A stretch of DNA of 25,768 nt from an uncultured Clostridia bacterium (GTDB lineage Bacteria > Bacillota > Clostridia > Christensenellales > Aristaeellaceae), in NCBI GenBank assembly GCA_934631025.1, contig CAKTXR010000039.1, positions 1 to 25,768 on the forward strand, written 5' to 3'. Numbering within the stretch: the stretch's first letter is position 1; the number at the start of each line of letters is the position of its first letter. Made by a program: the position numbers and the translations under genes. Of this stretch, positions 9,377 to 16,196 are shown in pieces. The notes below the pieces were generated by a model, which searched no databases, was not told the DNA's origin, and saw only the letters and a program-made list of their open reading frames with translations.

Positions 9377-9405
9377 ATTGTAGCGCCGCGGCGGAATTAA
9401 GTCAA
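9377..9405 (-). promoter_or_regulatory. SigA promoter of the YitT-family gene
   Basis: On the minus strand TTGACT (9400-9405), a 17-base spacer, and TACAAT (9377-9382), 69 bases upstream of the ATG. It is divergent from the nifJ promoter, whose -35 box is about 70 bases away. Confidence 0.78.
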
Positions 9406-9476
9406 TGAGAAATGACAGGATTTCTGTTAAACCATGCGATTTTTCAGGAATTTTGGGCGGGAAGTTTCGTTTTTTC

Positions 9477-9545
9477 TTGACTTTAGCGGGCGTGATTACT
9501 ATAATAGAGTATGTAGCGGTTTATGCAGCCCGATCGTCGGGCTGC
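9477..9545 (+). promoter_or_regulatory. Strong nifJ promoter with a hairpin in the leader
   Basis: TTGACT (9477-9482), a 17-base spacer, TATAAT (9500-9505). The transcript would begin near 9512 and carries a perfect 9-bp hairpin, GCAGCCCGA-TCG-TCGGGCTGC (9525-9545), near its 5' end. There is no U-tract, so it is not a terminator; a 5' hairpin of this kind often stabilises highly expressed mRNA (inference). Confidence 0.85.
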
Positions 9546-9581
9546 GGCGCAGCTTAATTTCGATAAGGGGGTACCCGTCTT

Positions 9582-12500
9582 ATGAAAAAGACAGTAGACG
9601 GCAACACTGCCGTCGGCCATATCGCATATGCGTTCAGCGATGTGGCAGCCATTTACCCGATTACTCCTTCCTCCCCTATGGCGGAAGTCTCCGACGAGTG
9701 GGCCGCGGCCGGCCGTAAGAATCTCTTCGGCCAGACCGTTCATATCGCCGAGATGGAATCCGAAGCCGGTGCGGCCGGCGCGGTTCACGGTTCTCTGGCG
9801 GCCGGCGCTCTGACCACCACCTTCACCGCCTCCCAGGGCCTGCTGCTGATGATCCCGAATATGTACAAGATCTCCGGCGAGCTGCTGCCCTGCGTTTTCC
9901 ATGTGAGCGCCCGCGCGCTGGCCTATCACGCGCTGTCCATCTTCGGAGATCACTCCGACGTCATGGCCTGCCGTCAGACCGGCTTTGCGATGCTGGCCTC
10001 CAACTCCGTTCAGGAAGCCGAGGACATGGCTCTGGTCGCGCATCTGTCGACCCTGAAGGCCTCCGTTCCCTTCCTGCATTTCTTCGACGGCTTCCGCACC
10101 AGCCATGAGATCCAGAAGATCGAGGATATCTCCTACGATGATATCGCCAAGCTGGTCGACTGGGACGCCATCAAGGCCTTCCGCGCCCGCGGCCTGAATC
10201 CGGAGCATCCGCATCAGTCCGGCACCGCGCAGAACCCCGACATCTACTTCCAGGGCCGTGAAGCCGCCAACAAGTACTATGAGGCGACGCCCGCCATCGT
10301 GGAAGAGGTCATGAAGCAGGTTGGCGAGCTGACCGGCCGTCACTACCAGCTGTTCGACTACGTCGGTGCTGCGGACGCCGATCGCGTCATCATCGCCATG
10401 GGCTCCGGCTGCGAGGCCATCGACGAGACCATCAAGTATCTCAACGCCAGGGGCGAGAAGCTGGGCCTGATCAAGGTGCATCTGTATCGTCCTTTCTCCA
10501 TGAAGCACTTCCTGGCGGCCATCCCCGCGACCTGCAAGAAGATCGCCGTGCTCGACCGCACCAAGGAAGCCGGTTCCCTGGGCGAGCCGCTCTACGAGGA
10601 CGTGTGCTCCGCTCTGCGCGAGGCCGGCATGTGCGGCATCAAGGTGGTCGGCGGCCGTTATGGTCTCGGCTCCAAGGAATTCAACCCGACCATGGTCAAG
10701 GCCGTCTATGACAACCTGGCCAAGGACGAGCCGAAGAACCACTTCACCGTGGGCATCGTCGACGACGTGACCGGCACCTCTCTGGAGCTGGGCGAGACGC
10801 TGGACGTCGCGCCGGCCGGCACCGTCAGCTGCATGTTCTACGGCCTCGGCTCCGACGGCACCGTCGGCGCCAACAAGAACTCCATCAAGATCATCGGCGA
10901 CCATACCGACAAGTACGCTCAGGCTTACTTCTCCTATGACTCGAAGAAGTCCGGCGGTCTGACCGTGTCCCATCTGCGCTTTGGCGACACGCCCATTCAG
11001 TCCACCTACCTGATCGACTCGGCCGACTTCATCGCCTGCCACAACCCCGCCTATGTCACCAAGTACGACATGGTCGCTCCCCTGAAGGAGGGCGGCGTGT
11101 TCCTGCTGAACTGTCCGTGGAAGCCCGAGGAGCTGGACGAGCAGCTGCCCGCCTCGATGAAGCGTGCCCTGGCCGCCAAGAAGGCCAAGCTGTACATCAT
11201 CGACGCTGTGAAGCTGGCCGCTTCCGTCGGCATGGGCGGACGCATCAACACCACCATGCAGGCCGCGTTCTTCAAGCTGGCCGACATCATCCCCTACGAG
11301 CAGGCGGATGAGTACATGAAGGCCTATGCCAAGAAGTCCTACGGCAAGAAGGGCGACGCCATCGTCAAGATGAACTGGGACGCCATCGACGTGGCCATCT
11401 CCGGCCTGATCGAGGTTAAGGTTCCCGCCGAGTGGGCGGACGCCACCACCGGCGCCGTTCCGGTCAAGGTTCCCGCCACCGAGTATTTCGACGCGGTCGT
11501 CTCTCCGATCCTGGCGCAGGCCGGCGACAAGCTGCCCGTGTCCACGTTCGCGAAGGATACCGCCACTGCGGGCGGCGTGGTTCCCACCGGCACCACCAAG
11601 TACGAGAAGCGCGGCGTGGCCGTGAAGGTTCCCGAGTGGGACGTCACCAAGTGCATCCAGTGCGGCAACTGCGCTCTGGTCTGCCCGCACGCCTGCATCC
11701 GTCCGTATCTGCTGACCGAGGAGCAGGCCGCATCTGCGCCCGAGACCTTCGTCACCAAGGACGCGATCGGCCCGAAGTTCAAGGGCCTCAAGTATCGCAT
11801 GCAGGTCAGCCCGCTGGACTGCACCGGCTGCGAAAACTGCGCTCAGGTCTGCCCCGTCAAGGATGGCGGCGCGCTGACCATGAAGCCCCTGCACACCCAG
11901 GACGCTCAGGAAGCCAACTGGGAGTTTGCGCAGACCCTGCCCGAGTACAAGGGCGAGCTGAACGTGAAGATGGTCAAGGACAGCCAGTTCAAGAAGCCGC
12001 TCTTCGAGTTCTCCGGCGCTTGCGCGGGCTGCGGCGAGACCCCCTATGTCAAGCTCATTACCCAGCTGTTCGGCGATCGCATGATCGTGGCCAACGCCAC
12101 GGGCTGCTCCTCCATCTACGGCGGCAGCGCGCCGACCTGCCCCTACACCACGAACGACGAGGGTCACGGCCCCGCCTGGGCGAACTCTCTGTTCGAGGAC
12201 AACGCCGAGTTCGGCTTCGGCATGAACCTGGCCATGAATCAGCGCCGCGCCAGGCTGGCCGACACTGTGAAGAAGCTCATCGCCGTCGAGTGGGCGCAGC
12301 CTGCCATCAAGGAAGCCGGCGCCGAGTGGCTCGAGAAGATGGACGACGCCGAAGGCTCCAAGGCCGCCGGCGCGAAGCTGCTGGCCGCCTGCAAGGACGG
12401 CATCGACCTCAGCGGCACCGAGTATGAGGCCAAGTGGCTCGAGAACAACAAGATCTGCGACTGCGAAGCCTGCACGCTCGCGCGCGAGGTCATTGAGAAC

Positions 12501-13148
12501 GCCGACCTGCTGACCAAGAAGTCCGTCTGGATCTTCGGCGGCGACGGCTGGGCCTACGACATCGGCTACGGCGGACTGGATCATGTGCTGGCTCAGGGCC
12601 AGGACGTCAACGTCCTCGTGCTCGATACCGAGGTGTACTCCAACACCGGCGGACAGGCCTCGAAGTCCTCGCCCACCGGCGCGGTCGCCAAGTTCGCGGC
12701 TGCCGGCAAGCGCACCAAGAAGAAGGATCTCGGCCTGATGGCCATGTCCTACGGCTATGTGTACGTTGCCCAGGTCGCCATGGGCGCCGATCCTGCTCAG
12801 CTGCTGAAGGCTGTGACCGAGGCCGAGGCCTATCATGGCCCGTCCCTGATCATCGCCTACGCGCCCTGCATCAACCACGGCATCAAGATGAATCAGGCTC
12901 AGGCCGAGATCAAGAAGGCCGTTGCCGCGGGCTACTGGCAGATGTATCGCTACAACCCCGAGCTGGAGCATCCGATGACGCTGGATTCGAAGGATCCGAC
13001 CGCCAGCTATCAGGACTTCATCAAGGGCGAGAACCGCTATGCCTCGCTGCTGCGTCAGTTCCCCGACGCCGCCGAGAAGCTGTTCACCAAGGCCGAGGAG
13101 GACGCCGAGAAGCGCCTTGCGACCTACAAGCAGATGGCCGGCAAGTAA
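9582..13148 (+). CDS. nifJ: Pyruvate:ferredoxin (flavodoxin) oxidoreductase, single-chain
   Basis: 1188 aa, full length for the homodimeric enzyme. It converts pyruvate and CoA to acetyl-CoA and CO2 and reduces ferredoxin, the central step of anaerobic fermentation in the cytoplasm. Domain order is standard: N-terminal pyrimidine-binding domain with AYAFSDVAAIYPITPSSPMAE, the transketolase-C-like domain II, the gamma domain around residues 420-620, two [4Fe-4S] ferredoxin motifs at about 690 (CIQCGNCALVCP) and 746 (CTGCENCAQVCP), then the TPP/third-cluster domain from about 810 (CAGCGETPYVKLITQLFGDR, GDGWAYDIGYGGLDHVLAQG, SNTGGQASKS). Every cluster cysteine is present. AAGGGGG at 9565-9571 sets the start. 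Codon use is strongly biased, consistent with very high expression. Monocistronic, with its own promoter and terminator. Confidence 0.98.
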   Translation: MKKTVDGNTAVGHIAYAFSDVAAIYPITPSSPMAEVSDEWAAAGRKNLFGQTVHIAEMESEAGAAGAVHGSLAAGALTTTFTASQGLLLMIPNMYKISGELLPCVFHVSARALAYHALSIFGDHSDVMACRQTGFAMLASNSVQEAEDMALVAHLSTLKASVPFLHFFDGFRTSHEIQKIEDISYDDIAKLVDWDAIKAFRARGLNPEHPHQSGTAQNPDIYFQGREAANKYYEATPAIVEEVMKQVGELTGRHYQLFDYVGAADADRVIIAMGSGCEAIDETIKYLNARGEKLGLIKVHLYRPFSMKHFLAAIPATCKKIAVLDRTKEAGSLGEPLYEDVCSALREAGMCGIKVVGGRYGLGSKEFNPTMVKAVYDNLAKDEPKNHFTVGIVDDVTGTSLELGETLDVAPAGTVSCMFYGLGSDGTVGANKNSIKIIGDHTDKYAQAYFSYDSKKSGGLTVSHLRFGDTPIQSTYLIDSADFIACHNPAYVTKYDMVAPLKEGGVFLLNCPWKPEELDEQLPASMKRALAAKKAKLYIIDAVKLAASVGMGGRINTTMQAAFFKLADIIPYEQADEYMKAYAKKSYGKKGDAIVKMNWDAIDVAISGLIEVKVPAEWADATTGAVPVKVPATEYFDAVVSPILAQAGDKLPVSTFAKDTATAGGVVPTGTTKYEKRGVAVKVPEWDVTKCIQCGNCALVCPHACIRPYLLTEEQAASAPETFVTKDAIGPKFKGLKYRMQVSPLDCTGCENCAQVCPVKDGGALTMKPLHTQDAQEANWEFAQTLPEYKGELNVKMVKDSQFKKPLFEFSGACAGCGETPYVKLITQLFGDRMIVANATGCSSIYGGSAPTCPYTTNDEGHGPAWANSLFEDNAEFGFGMNLAMNQRRARLADTVKKLIAVEWAQPAIKEAGAEWLEKMDDAEGSKAAGAKLLAACKDGIDLSGTEYEAKWLENNKICDCEACTLAREVIENADLLTKKSVWIFGGDGWAYDIGYGGLDHVLAQGQDVNVLVLDTEVYSNTGGQASKSSPTGAVAKFAAAGKRTKKKDLGLMAMSYGYVYVAQVAMGADPAQLLKAVTEAEAYHGPSLIIAYAPCINHGIKMNQAQAEIKKAVAAGYWQMYRYNPELEHPMTLDSKDPTASYQDFIKGENRYASLLRQFPDAAEKLFTKAEEDAEKRLATYKQMAGK

Positions 13149-13170
13149 TTGCCTGAATAAATCCCCTATG

Positions 13171-13206
13171 ATCAGCCGAGGAGCGTTTGCTCCCCGGCTG
13201 ATTTTT
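13171..13206 (+). terminator. Intrinsic terminator of nifJ
   Basis: Stem ATCAGCCG-A-GGAGC with GCTCC-C-CGGCTGAT (one A/C mismatch), four-base loop GTTT, then five T. It lies 22 bases past the nifJ stop. Confidence 0.92.
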
Positions 13207-13253
13207 GTGGCAGCCGAAAAGGCGTTATAAATCCCTCAATTCAACTGCGGGTT

Positions 13254-13451
13254 ATGAAAAGCACTTTAGCAAAAGTCGTGAAATCGCCTGGCCGATGCGG
13301 CGCTGCAGGGGAATAGCAAGATATTGATAGCAGGGTACGAAAGAAGTTTGAAAGAATCCCCGAGAGGAGGATTTGCGAAGCGGAGAGTGTGATGGACAGT
13401 TTTTTCGATGCTCTCTTTAAGAGGGCGCCCACAAGTGATGTGTTCTTATAG
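13254..13451 (+). other. Unexplained block with two mini-ORFs; possible dispersed element
   Basis: Two short reading frames lie here: 13254-13316 (MKSTLAKVVKSPGRCGAAGE) and 13392-13451 (MDSFFDALFKRAPTSDVFL). Neither has a ribosome site at proper spacing: AGGAGG at 13365-13370 is 21 bases from the second ATG. The wording of both peptides feels familiar to me from short hypothetical proteins in other gut Clostridia, which would suggest a repeated DNA element or structured RNA rather than a protein gene. That recollection is unverified. Confidence 0.3.
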
Positions 13452-13546
13452 GAGTGGGTCAAACCATCCGTTCAGTGGGCGGTTGTGATTGCGCCGAAAC
13501 GGAAAGCGGACGCGCATTTTTATTTATGCGCGGATAGGCGCGGGGC

Positions 13547-13575
13547 TTGAAGTGCGCGCGTCGATAGAGTATAAT
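13547..13575 (+). promoter_or_regulatory. SigA promoter of the sirtuin operon; decides the start codon
   Basis: TTGAAG (13547-13552), a 17-base spacer, TATAAT (13570-13575). Transcription would begin near 13582, so starts at 13489 and the ATG at 13582 are excluded or leaderless, and GTG at 13615 with GGGAGGGG before it is the workable start. Confidence 0.8.
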
Positions 13576-13614
13576 AGGCACATGGATTTTTCGGCGCGGG
13601 AGGGGACGCATAAC

Positions 13615-14328
13615 GTGAAAACGCTTCAGGAGATCATCGACAAGGGACAGAGGATTGTGTTTTTCGGCGGGGCCGGCGTTTCGACCGAGAGCGGGATTCC
13701 TGATTTCCGCAGTGCGGACGGGCTGTACAATCAGAAATATGCCTATCCGCCCGAGGTCATCCTCAGCGATACGTTTTTCTATTCAAAGCCGGAGGAATTC
13801 TTCAAGTTCTATCGCGAAAAGATGATCTTCCCGAACGCGCGGCCCAACGCGGCGCATAAAAAGCTGTTCGAGCTGGAGCAGGCCGGTAAGCTGCGCGGCA
13901 TCGTGACGCAGAACATCGACGGGCTGCACCGCATGGCCGGCAACAAGCTGGTCTACGAGCTGCACGGCACGATCTATGAAAACACCTGCCTGAACTGCGG
14001 CAAAAAGTACGGTCTGGATGCGATCATGAACAGCGAGGGCGTGCCGCGCTGCGAATGCGGCGGCGTGATCAAGCCGGACGTTGTGCTCTACGGCGAATCG
14101 CTGGACAAATACACCATCATGGGCGCGTGCCGCGAAATTTCGCAGGCCGATGTGCTGATCGTGGCGGGCACGAGCCTGGCCGTGCAGCCGGCCGCGTCGT
14201 TCATCGATTATTTCGACGGGCGCGAGCTGGTGGTGATCAATCCCGACGCGACCAGTGCGGACGAGCGCGCGACGCTGGTCATCCGCGGCCGCGTGGGCGA
14301 GACGATGGAGAAGATCGTCGTGCGGTGA
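13615..14328 (+). CDS. cobB: NAD-dependent protein deacylase, sirtuin (Sir2/CobB family)
   Basis: 237 aa from GTG at 13615. Sirtuins remove acetyl or other acyl groups from lysines using NAD+, releasing nicotinamide and O-acyl-ADP-ribose. The NAD-binding motif is at residues 18-32 (GGAGVSTESGIPDFR), TQNID at 98-102 contacts the ribose, and H117 in ELHGT is the catalytic base. The structural zinc ligands are C125-x2-C128 and C146-x-C148, the second pair one residue closer than the common C-x2-C. GTSLAVQPAA and the VVINPD strand complete the Rossmann fold. Length is normal. It heads a probable three-gene unit with the small cysteine-rich gene 41 bases downstream. A likely job is deacetylating acetyl-CoA-linked enzymes in a fermenter (inference). 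Confidence 0.95.
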   Translation: MKTLQEIIDKGQRIVFFGGAGVSTESGIPDFRSADGLYNQKYAYPPEVILSDTFFYSKPEEFFKFYREKMIFPNARPNAAHKKLFELEQAGKLRGIVTQNIDGLHRMAGNKLVYELHGTIYENTCLNCGKKYGLDAIMNSEGVPRCECGGVIKPDVVLYGESLDKYTIMGACREISQADVLIVAGTSLAVQPAASFIDYFDGRELVVINPDATSADERATLVIRGRVGETMEKIVVR

Positions 14329-14369
14329 CGCGGGAGGAAGATTTTTTCGACAGCGGCGGAGGATTGCGT

Positions 14370-14615
14370 ATGGTGGATTATATAGAAGCGCACAGGTTTT
14401 CATCGGATCATCGGGAGCGGCTGCTGAAGGACGAGAAGTGCGGATGCTTTCATTGCCTTGAGATATTTGATCCCAAAGAAATTACAGACTGGATTGAGGA
14501 TCCGGCCGGCACGGCTGTCTGCCCGTATTGTGGCGTCGATGCGGTCATTGGTCAGCACAGCGGCTATCCGATCACAAAAGAATTTTTGGAAAAAATGAAG
14601 CGATACTGGTTTTGA
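14370..14615 (+). CDS. Small cysteine-rich (zinc-ribbon-like) cytoplasmic protein
   Basis: 81 aa, starting at ATG 14370 with GGAGG at 14358-14362. Cysteines C24, C26 and C29 (EKCGCFHC) and C51-x2-C54 (AVCPYC) form a likely zinc ribbon. The sequence around them (CFHCLEIFDPKEITDWIED, then CPYCGVDAVIGQHSGYPIT) matches a widespread family of short 'cytoplasmic protein' entries in Firmicutes and Proteobacteria, whose function is not known to me. No signal peptide or membrane segment. It follows the sirtuin by 41 bases with no terminator between, so cotranscription is likely. The frame is open further upstream inside the sirtuin gene, but only this start has a ribosome site and matches the family length. 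Confidence 0.85.
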   Translation: MVDYIEAHRFSSDHRERLLKDEKCGCFHCLEIFDPKEITDWIEDPAGTAVCPYCGVDAVIGQHSGYPITKEFLEKMKRYWF

Positions 14616-14666
14616 ACGCACGCTTGCGGATGAAAACGGCCCGACGGGCAATACGGAGGATAAGAG

Positions 14667-15542
14667 ATGTACTATCTGCTGCTGATTATCGCGACGGTGC
14701 TGTTCAGCATACAGTTCGTGTTCAACAAGGTCTATCAGCGCGAGGCCGGCGAGACGTTCGTCGGCTCCTGCCGGTTTTTGATGATTTCGTCGCTGGTGTT
14801 CGGGCTGCTGATGTTCGCCTATAACGGATTCAGGCTGTCGTTCGAGCCGTTCTCGCTGCTGATGGCGGCCTGCGCGCTGGTCATCAGCGTGGGCTGCGGC
14901 TATTTCGGCATTGTGGCGCTGTCCATATCCGATCTGGCGAAATATTCGCTGTATATGATGCTGGGCGGCATGGCCATTCCCTTCCTGTACGGCTTCATAT
15001 TCAACGGCGACGCGGTGACCTGGCAGAAGATCGTCTGCTTCGTCACGATCGCGGCGGCGCTGTACATCAACGCGGCGGGTGCGGGCAATGCAAAGCGCGA
15101 GGGCTGGAAGGCGAAGCTGTGCTATGCGGCGATATTCTTCTTTAACGGAATGTCCGGCGTTGTGGCGACCATCCACCAGAACCCCGCCGTCGGCACGGCT
15201 ATCGTGGGCACGAACGACTTTACCATCTGGAAGATGATCTTAAACGTCCTCTTCTGCGGCGCTGTGGTGCTCTGGGGCGCGCGGCGCGGACTGGTGAAGC
15301 GGCTCTCGATGAAGGCGCTGGGCGCGGCGGGCGGCTACGGTGTGGTCAACGGCGTCGCCGAGGTGCTGGTGCTGCTGAGCATCATGCACATCGAGCCGTC
15401 GGTGCAGTATCCCATCATTACGGGCGGCTGCGTGGTGCTTTCCGTCGTGTTCGGGCTGTTCTTCCGCGAGAAGATCACGCGCCGGAACGCGCTGTGCGCG
15501 CTCATAACGCTTGTCGGCACGCTGGTGCTGATGATTCCCTAG
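14667..15542 (+). CDS. DMT superfamily (EamA-like) transporter, ten membrane segments
   Basis: 291 aa, almost wholly hydrophobic, with about ten predicted membrane segments in two repeats, as in the drug/metabolite transporter superfamily. The first segment (YYLLLIIATVLFSIQFVFNKVYQ) carries the polar residues usual at the start of EamA-type repeats; a basic loop at about residue 145-155 (GNAKREGWKAK) separates the halves; the final part (GGCVVLSVVFGLFFREKITRRNALCALITLVGT) is the classic second-repeat ending. GGAGG at 14655-14659 sets the start. The substrate cannot be told. It lies 51 bases after the small cysteine-rich gene on the same strand and may be in its operon. Confidence 0.88.
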   Translation: MYYLLLIIATVLFSIQFVFNKVYQREAGETFVGSCRFLMISSLVFGLLMFAYNGFRLSFEPFSLLMAACALVISVGCGYFGIVALSISDLAKYSLYMMLGGMAIPFLYGFIFNGDAVTWQKIVCFVTIAAALYINAAGAGNAKREGWKAKLCYAAIFFFNGMSGVVATIHQNPAVGTAIVGTNDFTIWKMILNVLFCGAVVLWGARRGLVKRLSMKALGAAGGYGVVNGVAEVLVLLSIMHIEPSVQYPIITGGCVVLSVVFGLFFREKITRRNALCALITLVGTLVLMIP

Positions 15543-15809
15543 GAGAGAGTCCGGAAGGGCTTTCAGGCCGCTGATCAGGCGACGTTCGAGCGGCGGATTT
15601 TCGCGTTGATCCAACGAAAAATTCGCGCACGCTTGAGTGTTTTCTGATTTGAATTACAGTCTGACGATGTTTTATAATGCCGGCGCTTCTGTGAGAAACG
15701 CTGGCGTTATTTATGCACAATGAAAAATGCACACTCATGCACTGACGCATAATTATTCGTACAATACTCCCGACGACGGTCTGTAAACGATCATTAACAG
15801 GCTGATTTA

Positions 15810-15895
15810 TGGTAAAATAGTTCCATTAATTAATATTGCAAATATCGGAAAGGGAGACGGAGACGCGCGGCTTTGCCCCAAGGCGCGCCCTTTTT
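15810..15895 (+). ncRNA. Candidate short transcript or attenuated leader
   Basis: An extended -10 (TGGTAAAAT at 15810-15818, no clear -35) is followed about 45 bases later by a hairpin GCGCG-G-CTT / AAG-G-CGCGC (15865-15888) and CCTTTTT (15889-15895). Together they could define an RNA of roughly 70 bases. This is a positional argument only. Confidence 0.25.
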
Positions 15896-15982
15896 GCGGC
15901 GGTGCGCGCGTCAAAGGCGGGGACGGCGGCGCGATGATCTTACTCAAATTTGTCTCAAGTTGCAAAATGGGGTGTTTTGCGC

Positions 15983-16011
15983 TTGAAACAACGCGGTATA
16001 TCTAATATAGT
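15983..16011 (+). promoter_or_regulatory. Distal nrdD promoter spanned by an inverted repeat
   Basis: TTGAAA (15983-15988), a 17-base spacer, TATAGT (16006-16011). The inverted repeat AACAACGC (15987-15994) / GCGTTGTT (16021-16028) covers the -35 box, spacer and expected start near 16018, as an operator would. Confidence 0.6.
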
Positions 16012-16075
16012 AGTCACTGTGCGTTGTTCTTACAAGGATAGGTTTGAGAAAATTCGGCGGAGGGCAGCGTGTGAA

Positions 16076-16109
16076 GTGGGCTTAAAGGCCCGCATTTTTG
16101 CGTTTAAGC
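16076..16109 (+). terminator. Leader terminator with a possible antiterminator before nrdD
   Basis: Stem GTGGGC-6-GCCCGC (16076-16093, one G-U pair) followed by ATTTTTG forms a short intrinsic terminator about 100 bases before the nrdD start. GCTTAAA (16080-16086) can instead pair with TTTAAGC (16103-16109), which would disrupt it. That is the geometry of an attenuator, although both stems are short. Confidence 0.4.
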
Positions 16110-16123
16110 GTTTTCGCATTTAT

Positions 16124-16154
16124 TCGACAGTATTTGTGAGAAAACGCATATAAT
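16124..16154 (+). promoter_or_regulatory. Proximal nrdD promoter (weak -35)
   Basis: Perfect TATAAT at 16149-16154; the best -35 is TCGACA (16124-16129) with a long 19-base spacer. The 8-bp inverted repeat GCGTTTTC/GAAAACGC (16108-16147) spans the -35 area, so an activator or repressor is plausible. Confidence 0.45.
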
Positions 16155-16196
16155 TAATACAATGAACCGCATGACGAAAAGTGGAGTGAGTGCAGC

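Larger units (their letters stand above)
13149..13614. other. Intergenic region between nifJ and the sirtuin gene
   Basis: Contains the nifJ terminator (13171-13206), an unexplained block of about 240 bases with two tiny plus-strand ORFs (see the entry at 13254), a perfect hairpin CGCGCAT-8-ATGCGCG (13511-13532), and the sirtuin promoter (13547-13575). No full-size gene is supported. Confidence 0.6.
15543..16196. other. 654-base structured control region upstream of nrdD
   Basis: No supported gene. In order: a possible promoter TTGAAT-18-TATAAT (15649-15678) overlapping a 10-bp hairpin (15676-15708); an extended -10 element TGGTAAAAT (15810-15818); a terminator-like hairpin (15864-15895); a 6-bp inverted repeat GCAAAA-7-TTTTGC (15962-15980); a good promoter (15983-16011) spanned by AACAACGC-26-GCGTTGTT (15987-16028); a second terminator-like hairpin (16076-16099); GCGTTTTC-24-GAAAACGC (16108-16147); and the proximal -10 (16149-16154). 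I found no clear NrdR box or known riboswitch. Confidence 0.6.

Noticed and set aside
9483..12971. 1162-codon open frame antisense to nifJ
   Set aside because: Antisense shadow caused by G/C third positions; no ribosome site or family features, while the sense protein is complete and canonical.
13241..13462. 73-codon minus-strand ORF after nifJ
   Set aside because: No ribosome site or recognisable domain; if this block is a repeated element, ORFs on either strand may be incidental.
15996..16012. Possible NrdR box around CTAATATAG
   Set aside because: The core is one base shorter than the 16-bp NrdR consensus and no second box lies at the usual spacing.
15950..16153. 67-codon plus-strand ORF before nrdD
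   Set aside because: It runs through a promoter and a terminator-like hairpin and has a basic, non-protein-like composition.
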